Source of the DNA: Phocoena phocoena
Lineage: Eukaryota > Chordata > Mammalia > Artiodactyla > Phocoenidae
Length of the DNA: 64,000 nt
NCBI RefSeq assembly: GCF_963924675.1
Contig: NC_089222.1
Coordinates: 3,348,001 to 3,412,000 of the forward strand
Direction: 5' to 3'
In this document: positions 1-12,204 of the stretch, one piece after another
Numbering within the stretch: the first letter of the stretch is position 1
How the letters are laid out: the number at the start of each line of letters is the position of its first letter
The notes under the pieces: model-generated
Told to the model about the DNA's origin: nothing
Databases searched by the model: none
What the model saw: the letters and a program-made list of their open reading frames with translations, nothing else
Translations under genes and position numbers: made by a program

Positions 1-1164
1 ATATAATTTAACTGAGGAATTTAACTTTTCTTTGAAATTGTCTACTCCAGGTTTGAATAACTATTTATGTTAGTGAATAGGGCATTATTTTGACTTCTTC
101 CTATGAATCTATCTCCCTGAGATTTGGAGATTAGTGGGAGAAGGGGAAAGTGTCCCATTTGTAGTTATAATTCCACGGAATGGGAAGGAGAGGTGGACCA
201 ATATCTCACTTCCTTTCTATGTATTTGTGTGTTCCCACTGTGTGAAAAGGCACAAGGTGTGCTGTGTTTTGGGAAGAAATAAATTGCTATAAGCTTACTG
301 TTCTTGATAATTACAAAATCACTCTTCTCCAAATACTTATTAAGAAATTAAAGCGTTTCAAACAGAGTGTTTGTACGTAAGAGAAAATGGCATTAGAGAT
401 GTAGAAGAGAGAAGGGGATAGTACCAGGTGTTCCCAGGCTAACACTTCAGGATAAGCATACTTTATTCATGATCTGTATTTCTTTGGTGTCACTAGGCAC
501 CATCATTCATAATATACTCAAGATCCTTCCCCACTCCAGAAATACGGTTTATAATACAAGCCTTTGATGATCTGAAAAACTATAGTCCACTTCATTACAG
601 ACTATACTTAAAGAGAGGATGAACTTCAGTTGGGGTGACCTGTCACACCCAACTCATCCATTACATCTCTTGTCACAACTGTTTACTTTTTCACACTGTG
701 CTGGAGCCATTAAGAAGGAACACTAGGTAGGACTGGCTACATGCTGTTCTCCTCTTGACCTGCCAGAGAATTAATCTTGAATGCTCAATTTAATACTTTC
801 TAACAATGACTGCTGGGGGAAAAAAACGTCTGTTGCATTTTTTTTAAATGCACCCATTTAAAACACAGAACTTAATTTCACTGACATATACATCTATCAC
901 TTTATCTTTGATAGGAAAATAGTAACTAAAGGTCCACACATCTCTTTACCATTATACAGTATAGCCAGCGATTACTGGGGTAGGATGCTTGCTTACATAT
1001 TAAGGGGGACATGTATCTGTAAAAGACACCAATTTGTAGACATTCATTGCAAATGATGGTAATTTATGGAGAATTACAATTTTCTACCGATTTGAGATAT
1101 GAATTTACAACTTTATTACATTTATCAAAATCAATTTAGGAGTCTTTGCATTTTGTACACTTTT
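1..1164. other. Unique intronic DNA, nothing identifiable
   Basis: AT-rich sequence with no convincing ORF, RNA gene or repeat that I can name. A weak old repeat may be present but cannot be supported by eye. Confidence 0.5.
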
Positions 1165-1178
1165 AAGAAGTCACATGA

Positions 1179-1533
1179 GGACTTCCCTGGTGGTGCAGTG
1201 GTTAAGAATCTGCCTGCCAATGCAGGGGACACGGGTTCGAGCCCTGGTCTGGGAAGATCCCGCAGGCCGCAGAGCAACTAACCCCGTGTGCCACAACTAC
1301 TGAGCCTGCTTTCTAGAGCCCGTGAGTCACACTACTGAGCCCGCGTGCCACAACTACTGAAGCCCGTGTGCCTAGAGCCCGAGCTCCACAACAAGAGAAG
1401 CCACGACAATGAGAAGTGAGAAGCCGGTGCACCACAACGAAGAGTAGCCCCTGCTCTCCGCAACTAGAGAAAGCTCGCACACAGCAACGAAGACCCAATG
1501 CAGACAAAAATAAATACATAAATAAATAAGAAA
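1179..1533 (+). mobile_element. CHR-family tRNA-Glu-derived SINE (long form)
   Basis: It starts with the tRNA-like head (ggacttccctggtggtgcag; A box and ggttcgagccc B box), continues into the CHR body with repeated ccacaactactga units, and ends in an AAATA-rich tail. Target duplications aagaagtcacatga (1165-1178) and aagaagccacatga (1534-1547) flank it, with one mismatch. Confidence 0.93.
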
Positions 1534-2722
1534 AAGAAGCCACATGAAACTCATACAGAAAAAATGAGGTAAAGTTCTGCGTGTCCTTTTTCCTGAAATT
1601 CGTGGAAACAAAAAAAAGGAATAAAAAAATTGGGTACAAAAATAGAGCTCATAATTAAATTAGAAAACAATTACAGCCACAAATCACAGACTATGAAGAT
1701 AGTTTGCCTAAGACAGTGACAGTTGTTCCAAACTAAGTAAAAAAATTAAGCCAACAGATCCTTGCAAAATTCTCTAGCAGGGCACACATATTTTGAAGAT
1801 GAGTTAGTGGGTAACAGTACCTCCCCTAGAGGAGTGAGGACTGGCATAGTAGACAGGGTATCATGGACAAAGAAACCTCCTTGCAAACTTCTGGCTCTTT
1901 GCAACGCTAAGATATCAATACTTACTGGAGATGAGGTGAACATAGAAAAAATGAGGAAAAATGGAGAGAGACAAATTGCAATTCGGTGAGGAAACTTCAC
2001 TATGAATTGACCTAATGTCTGCCTCAGTGATTTGCTCTCACAGAAGAGAAATATTCTTCCAGCGCAGAAGGTGCATTAGTGAGAGAGTGTTCTTGCTAGT
2101 CTCAACCCACTCCCTTACATGCGTGCTTTTACTTACACCAGTGGTGAGCGCACAGTCACACCTAGATGACTGGTACCCAACAGGGATCCAACATGGGGCA
2201 TCTGTATGTGGATACCATGACACTCCTGTCTCCCCCACAAAAAGGCCACGAAGGTACATAAGAAGCAATCAATACATTTCAGGGCTTTGGAAACAAGGAA
2301 GACTATGAATAGTCCTCTATACTCAAGAAAAATGGAAGGATCCTTGGAATCTTTGGCAGGAGGGGAGAATATCAAAAGAGCAATACAAGAGATGAAAGAA
2401 GAGATAAGATAATTAAAGAGACGAACGGTAATCTGGCCAACCTTAGGAAAGAAATTAAAGGAAGCAATAAACCATTACTAAATAAAAGGAAACCACATCA
2501 GAAAGAGCCAGAGGTAGAGTGGATACTGCTAAAAATAGAGGCAATCACATGGAGGATAAGCATAAGAAAATAACATACAGGTGACCCTTGAACAGTGTAG
2601 GGGTGAGGGGCACCAACCCCCTGTGCAGTCAAAAATTTGCATGTGACTTTTGACTCCCTCAAAACTTAATTACTAATAGCCTACTGTTGACTGGAAGCCT
2701 TACCAATAACATAAACAATTGA

Positions 2723-3031
2723 GGGCTTCCCTGGTGGCGCAGTGGTTAAGAATCTGCCTGCCAATGCAGGGGACATGGTCCAGGAAGATCTCACATGCCA
2801 TGAAGCAACTAAGCCTGCGAGCCACAACTACTGAACCCGCAGGCCACAACTACTGAAGCCCGTGTGCCTAGAGCTCGTGCTCTGCAACAAGAGAAGCCAC
2901 TGCAATGAGAAGGCCGCGCACCACAACGAAGAGGAGCCCCCACTTGCCGCAACTGGAGAAAGCCCACGTGCAGCAACGAAGACCCAACACAGCCAAAAAT
3001 AAATAAATAAAATTTAAAAATATTTAAAAAA
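2723..3031 (+). mobile_element. CHR SINE inside Tigger2
   Basis: CHR head at 2724 (ggcttccctggtggcgcag), body with ccacaactactga units, AAATAAATAAA tail. Target duplication aacataaacaattga (2708-2722) / aacataaacagttga (3032-3046). A small deletion removes part of the B-box region (ggggacatggtccaggaag). Confidence 0.93.
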
Positions 3032-3136
3032 AACATAAACAGTTGATTAACACATATTTTGTATGTTATATGTATTATATACTGTATTCCTATAACAAAT
3101 TAAGCTAGAGAAAAGTAAATGTCATTAAGAAAATCG

Positions 3137-3330
3137 GGGCTTCCCTGGTGGTGCAGTGGTTGAGAGTCCGCCTGCCGATGCAGGGGACGCGGGTTCGTGC
3201 CCCGGTCCGGGAAGATCCCGCATGCCGCGGAGCAGCTAGGCCCGTGAGCCATGGCCGCTGAGCCTGCGCGTCCGGAGCCTGTGCTCCGCAACGGGAGAGG
3301 CCCGCGTACCACCAAAAAAAAAAAAAAAAA
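3137..3330 (+). mobile_element. CHR SINE, short GC-rich young form, inside Tigger2
   Basis: Short form with head (gggcttccctggtggtgcag), GC-rich body (gtgagccatggccgctgagc) and an 18-20 base pure poly-A tail. It is flanked by a perfect duplication aagaaaatcg (3127-3136, 3331-3340). The clean tail and perfect duplication suggest recent insertion. Confidence 0.95.
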
Positions 3331-4802
3331 AAGAAAATCGTAAGGAAGAGAAAATACATTCACAATACTGTATTTACTGACACCTTAAGTATAAGTCATC
3401 TGTTTATAAGATGAATCATCTGTCTGTCATTATCTACATCAATATTGTCTTATACAATACAAAATATTACTAACACTAAACATCAAAAATGAAAAGATAA
3501 TGTGAAAAAGAAATTCATATCACTTATAGGTGTACTGATTCATACATTAACAAAGAAGCAGCAATATGATTTGGTTCACGATAGTCTAGTCTGTACACTA
3601 ATGAATGAACCATTATAAAATTTTTATGGCATACAGTATTACAGTCATATTCATAATACAGTATTGGAAACATTGTTACATAAAAAAAAATCCACTTCCT
3701 TGTGATGATAGGTTGATACATAGTTTCTCCAATTACAAGAGAGAGGCATACTGCACAGTACTATAATTCTTTCAAAGCAAAGTTATAAAACAGCAAGAAA
3801 ACAAACACATTATTAATGTTATATTAAATATCACTCACCCTGTACCTGTGTAAGGATAGGCTATTCAATACAAGCCTTGCACACGATGTTCTACATGAAC
3901 ACTCCTTGCACTGCAGTTAATAGATTTCACACGAAGACACTTACACACTTATCCAACAGATAAGTTGATTTCCTGTAGGGCAGGATGGTTATTCATTAAG
4001 TGGAAGTGGATCACCATAAAGGCCTTCCTCCTTGTGTCCACGCTGAGTAGGCTGAGGAGGAGATGGGAGAGGAGGGTTGGTCTTGCAGTCTCAGAGGTGG
4101 CAGAGACAGAAAAGGTGAAGGAGGTGAAGGGGAAGCAGGAGAGCAAGCACACTTGGTGACCTTTACAGAAAGACACTGTCATTTGTCTGACTTTTTTGCT
4201 TTTTCATTTCTCTAAAAACGTTTCTACATGGTACCAATCCTAATGCCACCGTTTGCTTTAAGTTTCAGCGCTCATATCACAGAAGGGTCCATGTCAGAAG
4301 CAGTCTTGGAATAACCGAAACCCTTCTGCCGGACTGTCTGATGTCATTTTGTCTTCTGGCACTGATCTGGAGGCAGAATTAGAGGCGCTGTGTTTGGGGA
4401 CAAGCAGACCATTTTGACGCCTTCAGTAGCAAACTCATGGGGTTCTGGGTGGCCAGGGGCATTGTCCAATATCAAAAGAACTTTAAAATGCAGTCCGTTA
4501 CTGGCAAGGTACTTCTGACTTCAGGGACAAAGCACCGATGGAACTAATCCAGAAAAAGGGTTCTTGTTGTCTAGACCTCCTTGTTGTACACCAAAAGACT
4601 GGCAGCTGCTGTTTATCTTTTCCATTCAAGGCTCAGGGGTCAGCAGCTTTATAGATAAGGGCAGTCCTGATCATAAATCCACCTGCATTTGCGCAAAACA
4701 ACAGAGTTAGCCCATCCCTCCAGGCTTAAATCCTGGTGCTTGCTTCTCTTCCTTACTACTGAATATCCTTTGTGGCTTTTTTTTTGTTTTTTTTAATCTG
4801 CA

Positions 4803-5024
4803 TTAAAAAACCTGTTCAGACAGATATCCTTTGTCCTCAGTGATTTTCTTAATGGCATCTGGGAACTTGTCTGCTATCTCTTGGTGAGCAGAAGCTGCTT
4901 CTCCTGTTATCTTGACATTTTTAAAGCCAAACCTCTTTCTAAAATTGTCAGACCATCCTATGCTGGCTTTCAACTCTCCAGCTTTAGAAGGTGAAGGCAC
5001 CTTCCTTTTGCTTTTGGTTGTCAT
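4803..5024 (-). pseudogene. Tigger transposase N-terminal fragment (CENP-B/psq-like HTH DNA-binding domain)
   Basis: This is a 73-residue open stretch starting MTTKSKRKVPSPSKAGELKA and containing SIGWSDNFRKRFGFKNVKITGEAASA. That matches the CENP-B-type helix-turn-helix region of pogo/Tigger transposases (the W..NF..R...KN..I.GEA..A signature). It should join to a DDE catalytic domain, which is decayed downstream at 3950-4800. It is a remnant, not a gene; residues 1-20 may be noncanonical. Confidence 0.75.
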
Positions 5025-6777
5025 ATAATGACTCTGCTTGTTCTCGAAATCATGTTAGAGTCTAGAGTTATGACTTTCTTATGGCAATCCGCACCCACCT
5101 AAAAGTTGCATTTTCAGTATGAGATCAAAAAGTATTTCACAAGAAGTGCAAGGCTTTCGCGTCTGCTGGTGTATCTGTGGTGATGGCTTCACAAATTTCC
5201 TCTTCTTTTTATACTGGTTCTTACACTGGATTCATTTATCTTGAAATGGTGGCAACCACAGCCACAGACCTCAATCTACAGCACACATCAAGCAATTCAA
5301 CATTTTCTTCTCATGTTATGACTTTTCTCTGCTTCTTGGGAGCACTTCCAGCATCACTAGTGGCACTTGGTGGGTCCCATGGTGTTATTTAAGGTTTACA
5401 GTATTGCACTGAACACGATAAAAAAATATATGGGAGAACCACAAGAGATCACTTCTACTTTGATAAATATACAGTTTCCTGGTGAGATGAACTGCTCACA
5501 TGCAGAGGTGAGCATCACATGGATACTGGCAGCACTGAGCTCACAATAGCAACAGGAGGTGGCTCGGAAGTTACTACAGCAGTACAAGATGTACTACAGT
5601 TAATTTTATGCAGTCATGATTTGATTTAATACTGCATTTTTACACTTGTTTACATTTCTCTTGACTGTGAATGGGGCCATGAAAGTGTGTGCACACGTTT
5701 GATAAATTTTAACTTTTTTATGATAGATTGGTGTATATTTTATGGTAACAGATAATAAAAAAGACTAGTATCTACACATATTTTATGAATTAATGACATC
5801 CTAACTTTTTCTTAATTTTTTGCCACTTCTAGGCTACGTGGTTGGTCTGTGAGTTTTTTTCAAATTGTGGAAAATCTCCAAAAAAAGTTTCACCTTATTT
5901 ATTGAAAAAATTCACGTGTAAGTGGAGCCATGCAGTTCAGATCTGTGTTGTCCAAGGGTCAACTCTAAATGCAAAGGAAAACTAAAAATCCATGAAAGTT
6001 ATTTTAGGTATGGAACAGTTGAATATCCTTAAAATAGAGAACTGAACGAATGAGCAACCAATAAAACAAACAAAAGAAAATCTCAAAGACATAATAGAAG
6101 AAAAATTTCCCATGAGAAAGGAAGTTCTAGATCCAACAGCACAGCAATTTTTTATAAAAATAATTATAGAATAATCAGTAACATGATATGTTCTGGTGAG
6201 GTTTTTGAACTGCAAGGATAGAGAAGGAAACCTGAGAGTGTTGAGACAAAGTATTAAATCACCTGTAAGACATAAAAATCAGGCTAGCCTCAGACTTCTC
6301 CACAGCAACATATGCTCTCAGAAGGCACAGAAGCAACGTCTACTGAGTTTTAAAAGAAAAACACAACTAATACACTTATCCCAGAGTTCAGTCACTTTTA
6401 AAGACAAAGAAAGTCATTCTAAACAAAAGTGAACTATTGGAAGAATCTCCTTGATAAAAGAATGCTGTCCATCAAGAAATGAGTGAAGAGGACGTGCAAC
6501 TCAGGGAGAGGAAACTACAAAATGACGGGATGGTCCACGAGAACGGATGCCGTGTGAATTAAGAAGAAACTTAATGATAAACCACTATGGAAATTATGAT
6601 TACTGAGAGAATGTAAATGCTACAAATGTTTACAATGCGAATCTATATAATACAGTAAACAAAATGTGGCTGTGATGGGCATGGGAAGAAATATAAGTGA
6701 GCCACTTTCTTTTATCTTCCGTGCAGGATTCAAAGATGACTTCATGAGGTTATTTCCATATAACAGCTTGGGGGATA

Positions 6778-6951
6778 CAGTTGGACTTTGAACATAATTT
6801 ACAGTCAGTCCTCCGTATCTGTGGTTCCCCCACATGCAGAGATTCAAACAACTGCAGTCTGTGCTGTGCTGTAGTATTTGCTATTGAAAACTATCCACCT
6901 GTAAGTGGACCTGAGCAGTTCAAACCCGAGCTGTTGAAAGGTCAACTATAT
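6778..6951 (+). mobile_element. Short MER2/MER28-like Tigger-derived MITE
   Basis: Starts cagttggactttgaacata after a TA and ends ...ttgaaaggtcaacta followed by TA, giving Tigger-type inverted ends and TA duplication. About 175 bp, an internally deleted non-autonomous copy. It sits in the presumed 3' part of the HAL1-like element. Confidence 0.7.
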
Positions 6952-7130
6952 TTGCATTATGTGAAGTGAGAAAAATAGTCACAGAAGCATATATGTAGTA
7001 TGATCCTAACTGTGAACTTTGTGGGGTGGGGAGTAGGGCTGGCAAGAAAAGCAACCTTTGATTTACCCTTATGAACTGTAGGAAATTTCTGCAGTGCTTT
7101 TATAACTAATATCAAATAAATCCCTGTTTT

Positions 7131-8332
7131 GAATGGATAAATGTTATAGCTTCCATGCTTAGTCCAATTGTCACGCTGACGATTTGAGTTATTTTACTGC
7201 ATAACTTACTCTTCTGAAAACACTTCTTCTGTTTTAATTCAAGGTAAAATACTCAGACTTGTATTTATTTCTCTCAAGTCTTTAATTTTTAAATATAGTT
7301 TCAGCACACACATAGAGCTGACCAGTGAGCTCATGAACCTATCCAATGACCATCTTTTTAAAACTGCACACACGCTCTCTCAGTTCTGTGACTCTCTTTA
7401 AGCAGTATCTTTACAGTGTCCAAACATCAGCTTCTGGAATAAAAACTAAAGCTTGAAAAAGTAAGTAGACTGATTGGGCTCGTCAAGGAAAGCAAAACAC
7501 CTAATCAAATCAGTCAACAACAATCACGCTTAGGTTGAATGTGGGCTATCACATATAGGTCTCCCACAGTGTGACACGGTCTGACTCATGAGAAAAATCA
7601 TGGCATTAAGTCTTCCTGAGGTGCAATTATGGATAACTGTGGGTCCCTCCAAAGCCCCTGCACTCGGCCTTCCTGAACCTGTCACATCCTGACCAGTTTC
7701 GACTGTGTCTCATTGTGTTTGATTTACAGAGTGGTCTGATAGGCAGGGGCATGGAGCTTGGGGTAACCTGCCAGAGAAGTGAAGGGAGACACTTTTTTTG
7801 ATTGAGTACCACTAGCAATTCAGACAGCAGCCAACCTGCTTGGAGACAAGCTGAATGCCAAATCCAATTCACGTCCCTCAGCAGATGTTGTCCTTGTTCA
7901 CCTGTCATAGATATAGTCTAGATGATATTAAAACATAAGGATTGGCAGGTTTTCAGGTTTTCTTCTGAGAAGATAAGAAAACTGTGTAAAGATCTCCATA
8001 AAATGTTTGGGCAATTCATCATAAAGCTGATTTTAAGTTCCCCTTCAAGAAAGATTGACCCTAGTACTTTTTTTCCTAGGAGAAATATTGTAATGGACTA
8101 TTTGGAGGGAAAAACTAAATTATCCTGAAGTCAGAGCAACTTCACTGCTATTTAAGAGTCATTATGATCTAGTGCCATTGTTTGTTTAATGAAGGCTCTT
8201 GTACTACCAACGAAAATAAACTTTGATAATGTAATAGAAGTGCCTAACTTTTACAGAGTGAACATGAACTTTAATTGAAGATATTTGTAACTCTACTGAT
8301 TACCTAAGTGAACAAGGAAAACATGCAACATT
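7131..8332. other. Unique intronic DNA
   Basis: No gene, exon or nameable repeat. The block 7600-7910 is less AT-rich than its surroundings and might be an old repeat or a conserved element. I cannot decide from the sequence alone. Confidence 0.4.
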
Positions 8333-8344
8333 AAAAAAAATCTG

Positions 8345-8769
8345 GACTCCCCTGGTGGCGCAGTGGTTGAGAATCTGCCTGCCAATGCAGGGGTCATGGG
8401 TTTGAGCCCTGGTTTGGGAAGATCCCACATGCCACGGAACAACTAAGCCCCTGCGCCACAACTACTGAGCCTGTGCTCTGGAGCCCGCAAGCCACAACTA
8501 CTGATCCTCTGCGCCACAACTACGGAGCCTGTGCCCTAGAGCCTGCAAGCCACAACTACTGAGCCCGCGTGCCACAACTACTGAAGCCCACGTGCCTAGA
8601 GCCCATGCTCTGCAACAAGAGAAGCCACCGCAATGAGAAGCCCACGCACCGAAACAAAGAGTAGCCCCCATTCACCGTAACTAGAGAAAACCCGCGCACA
8701 GCGACGAAGACCCAACGCAGCCAAAATAAATAAATAAACACATAAAAATAAAAACTAAAAATAAAACGT
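8345..8769 (+). mobile_element. CHR SINE with expanded internal tandem units
   Basis: CHR head (ggactcccctggtggcgcag), then five copies of a ccacaactactga-centred unit between about 8457 and 8590, and an AAATAAATAAACA tail. Approximate duplication aaaaaaaatctg (8333-8344) / aaaaaaagtct (8770-8780). It is the longest CHR copy here because of the internal units. Confidence 0.9.
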
Positions 8770-8781
8770 AAAAAAAGTCTG

Positions 8782-9420
8782 ATGGCAAAACTTTTAGAAA
8801 AGTGAACCTCTTCCCCTTACGTATGAAGTTGAGTGTTCCTGTGGGCAGTTTGCCTAAAAAGGCTACCGTTGTCTTTATTAAGTTATCTTACAAACATTTA
8901 AACCACCAGGGACTTAAAAATTACTTTTATTATATATTTCCTGGTTTTATGGGTAATAAACGCATCTTTATTTGGAAGATGACCAAAGAACTTTGCGACA
9001 CAAAAATCTGCGACGGGTGCTAGGTTGTTCAAATCTTGCTTTTCTTTTTTTAAATTTCAATCAAAAATACCATCACAATATTGAAGCAAATTAAATTAAC
9101 CTATTGATTAGAAATGACTGTTTGAAAATTTTGGTATAGTTGTCTCCATCACGTGTGTGTGTGTCTATGTTTATATCATCTGTGTCGAGTTATCCTGTTG
9201 CAAATTCTTTCTTATTTTTAATTGAACATTTTAAAGTTCCAGGTAATGCTTTTTTTAAAGTCAAATCATGACTTTCTGTAGTATCAACATCCCATTTTGA
9301 GAGATTTCAATGTTTTTTTTTATGGCATATTATTGGAAATTTAAGGATTCCAGAAGGCACAGGGTCTTAAATGATTCTGAGTTCCATCTATTTGGTGTTG
9401 AAATATAACCAAGTTATTTG
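8782..9420. other. Unique AT-rich intronic DNA
   Basis: No convincing ORF or repeat. Contains a short (GT)n run near 9153 and several poly-T tracts. Confidence 0.45.
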
Positions 9421-9424
9421 GCTT

Positions 9425-9745
9425 CCTGATGTGTATCTCCCTTTGGAAGCATTATGTCCTTCCAAAGTGAACCCAGGGAGAAGACACCCTGCTATTTCCT
9501 TTTTCACAGATTTCCTCTGCAGCTCCAGGAATTACCTTCATCTTGTTACCCTACTAAAATGCTTTTCATATAAGATCCATCTCAAAAGCCACCTTCTCTT
9601 GAAGTCTTCCTTAATTCCCTCCCCACATTGAGATCTTCTGTTCTTCCCTTTGCCCTATCATTTACTCATTCCTGTGTTATAGCACTTAATCACTTCACAA
9701 GCATTTGATAAATAATTTTTGCATTAGTGGATGGATGGATAGATG
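9425..9745 (+). mobile_element. L2 LINE 3' fragment
   Basis: The segment ...agatccatctcaaaagccaccttctc...gaagtcttccttaattccctc... matches the L2 3' region. It ends near a tggatggatagatgg repeat. Divergent and approximate at both edges. Confidence 0.55.
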
Positions 9746-10295
9746 GAGCAAGCCAGAGTTTTATCTAGTAGCAAGGGGACGTCTAAAGTGCTGGTTCAGG
9801 TATCACTTTGCTGGATTTATAAAACAACACAATTCTGTTGTATCTTAATGGTTCATTAGATCTATAAAATTCAGAATATTGCAGAGGGCTGCATCTGAAC
9901 TTTTTTTATCTGCTGAATCCAAATCCATGTGAATGTCAAAGTGACAAGAGCCAAAATTAACCTATTATGATTTCAGATGAACATTCTACCTGACAACCTA
10001 ATTTCTGGAATATTTAGTGATTTGACATAGAGAGTACACCTTAAAGACCAAATAAGGGTTTGGTTTAAGGTATATAATTGATAGATTTTGCCATCTGCTG
10101 AGATGTCCGGTTGAGTTGAGGTTCCATTTGCTCCAGTATAGAACTTCGCCTTCTTTTATTTGTTTTTCTTGCTTTGACATGGACTCTAATTCAAGCTATG
10201 TAGCTTCTCCTTGTGGAAGTTATTTTTTCCTTGACATGCTCCAAAACACCACTCAATATGACAGAGACTGCACACTCTCAAGTCTCCTGAGTAAA

Positions 10296-10442
10296 TTTTT
10301 TTTAGGATACGTTTTCTTTTTCTTTTCTTTTTTTCTGGCTGTGCTGTACAGCATGCAGGATCTTAGTTCCCAGACCAGGGATGGAACCCGTGCCCCCTGC
10401 AGTGGAAGTGCAGAGCCTTAACCACTGGACCAGGGAAGTCCC
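10296..10442 (-). mobile_element. CHR-related tRNA-derived SINE, short old form
   Basis: Read on the minus strand it begins gggacttccctggtccagtg and carries the tRNA-like head with a pyrimidine-rich plus-strand left end (A tail). Duplication tctcctgagtaaa at 10283-10295 and 10443-10455, perfect over 13 bases. Confidence 0.9.
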
Positions 10443-10584
10443 TCTCCTGAGTAAAGTTTGAATATGAACAGGTAAGCAAACTAAACGATCTCCCTTTTGC
10501 TTTCAGTTCAGCTCTGCCAACTAACTGCTTGCTGACTGGGATTAACAGGCTATATTAACACATTTATCTTCAATTGCACAACAC

Positions 10585-10705
10585 CTGCCACCGAATGTGT
10601 GAACTGGGGCAACTCATTTTAGAGAGTCAGCTTCCTCCTCTTTTCAGATGAGAACATTAGACTCAACCATCTTTAAGTGTTAACATTCTATGGTGCTCTG
10701 TTTCT
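10585..10705 (+). mobile_element. MIR-type SINE fragment
   Basis: gtgaactggggcaactcatt...agatgagaacattagactcaacc...cattctatg resembles the central and 3' MIR/MIR3 region. Strongly diverged. Confidence 0.45.
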
Positions 10706-11094
10706 AAGTGTATCGTTCCTTGGTTATACTTTTATATATTTAGAAAAACTCTTAGAAGTGAAGGTAGTACATGATTCAGAAAATTACTAAATATTTAGAA
10801 ATGTTTTTAGGGCAAATAAAAGGACAGGGCATAGTAAATGTCCTGAGTTGATTATCCCGAAGTTGAGAGTTCAGGATAAAATACATAGGATACCAAAGGT
10901 TTTTAAAACGCACAGGTGATAGAGCTAAAAACGAGTCCATAAGGAACCTGAAATATGTCCAGAGCATCCAGTCACTTTACAAGCACTTCTATGGTAAGTG
11001 CTCAGTGCGTAGTAATGAACGTAACTTTCCCCGTTAAGTCTGACTGCTCCTGATCTTGAGGGACTGTTGTAGGTGCGTGATGAGCATCTATTAA

Positions 11095-11190
11095 TGTCTT
11101 CACTTACTTACCTAACAATGACTTATTAAGCACCTAGGAAAAGCAGGCACTGGGCTAGATCCTGCAGATATGATATGATGGTGAGCTGGA
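11095..11190 (-). mobile_element. L2 LINE 3' end fragment
   Basis: cttattaagcacctagg...aggcactgggctagatcctgc is the reverse complement of the common L2 3' end (length and divergence typical). Confidence 0.5.
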
Positions 11191-11369
11191 GAACACGATT
11201 CTATCACTTAGCTTGCAAGCTCACCCTGGTAAAGTACTAAAGGATTTATTGAACTAGAAGGCATTGGCTCTCTATTCAATCAAGAATACACATTGCCACC
11301 TCTATGCTTCTTATTAAATTCAAATGGATATTCTTTCTAGCAACTGTTCTTAACATCCTTTAAGCTTTT

Positions 11370-11757
11370 TTCTTATGAAAATAAATCCAAATGAAATACT
11401 ACTCAGCAATAAAAACGAACAAAACACGAATATATACAACAACATAGAGGTGGAACAAAAGAAGTCAAACACAAAAGATAACACGTATATTTGGTTTATA
11501 TGGATTTCTAGAAAAGGCAACTTAAGAGTGACAGAAAGGAGACCAGTGGTTGCCTAAGGGGGTTGTCAGGAGAGGAGACCCACTGCACAGGAGCCTGAGG
11601 GACTTTTCGGCATGATAAAACTCTTCAATGTCTTGATTGTGATCGTAGTCACATGATTATTTACAGTTACCAAAATTCATCTCGATGTATGCTTACAAAG
11701 GGTAAATTTTATTGGTTGCAAATTATACCTCCATAATGCTAAAAAAATCATAAATTG
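11370..11757 (+). mobile_element. Old L1 (L1M) 3' fragment
   Basis: Contains the ORF2 C-terminal remnant (aaatgaaatactactcagcaataaaaacg), the ...gtggttgcctaagggg... 3' UTR region and an A-rich end. Diverged, no usable frame. Confidence 0.7.
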
Positions 11758-12204
11758 TTACCCACCTCTTTAAAAACTGTTCAGAGGAGAGAAGTAATTT
11801 TAGAGGGAAATAGTAGAAAGAAATGGTCCCATTCATTCCCACAGATTTTCTAACCCTATTCCCAAAGAAAATTATATACCTGTACCACATTAGCTTTGCT
11901 TTTCACAGAAAATGCCTTAAATGGATATGTTTTAATTACAATACATCCTTGACTTTATCAAAGGATGAGAATAAGAAATCACTATGAAGAATTTTCAGTG
12001 ATATTACCATTAAAGGCAAAGTCGATTAAATTCTTTAAGGCTCCTTAGATACACATCCAAAGTAAAAATATTTTAAATTTAATATGAGAAAGAACATTTC
12101 CAAACGAAATAGTTTTCATTCTTTCAATCCATCATCCCATTTTGGTTGTCCTGCCAGTAAGCTCAGAGATAAATATAACACTCAAATGCACCAGCTATGT
12201 TAGC

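Larger units (their letters stand above)
2578..5965 (-). mobile_element. Tigger2-type (pogo/Tc1-mariner) DNA transposon, full length, interrupted
   Basis: Both termini are visible: CAGgtgacccttgaacagtg at 2578 and ...tccaagggtcaactc at 5965, imperfect inverted repeats flanked by TA on each side (2576-2577 and 5966-5967). The element fits Tigger2 (MER28 group), about 2.7 kb after removing two SINEs. The transposase is on the minus strand. The frame is broken throughout except for the N-terminal segment listed separately. The expected DDE core is not readable as one frame, so it is an immobile fossil. Confidence 0.85.
1755..7130 (+). mobile_element. HAL1-like (half-L1) element, decayed, split by DNA transposons
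   Basis: The A-rich coding-like sequence at about 2290-2575 resumes at 5968 after the Tigger2 insertion and runs to about 6560. It resembles the ORF1 and 3' part of HAL1, an L1 derivative with only ORF1 (pattern of locally damaged reading frames, the ...gctgtccatcaagaaatgag... segment). The 5' part (1755-2290) and the end (6960-7130) are assigned by continuity only. No ORF is intact. Confidence 0.45.

Noticed and set aside
8457..8590. Regularly spaced repeats resembling a CRISPR array
   Set aside because: Irregular spacing, diverged units and location inside a SINE in a mammalian genome.
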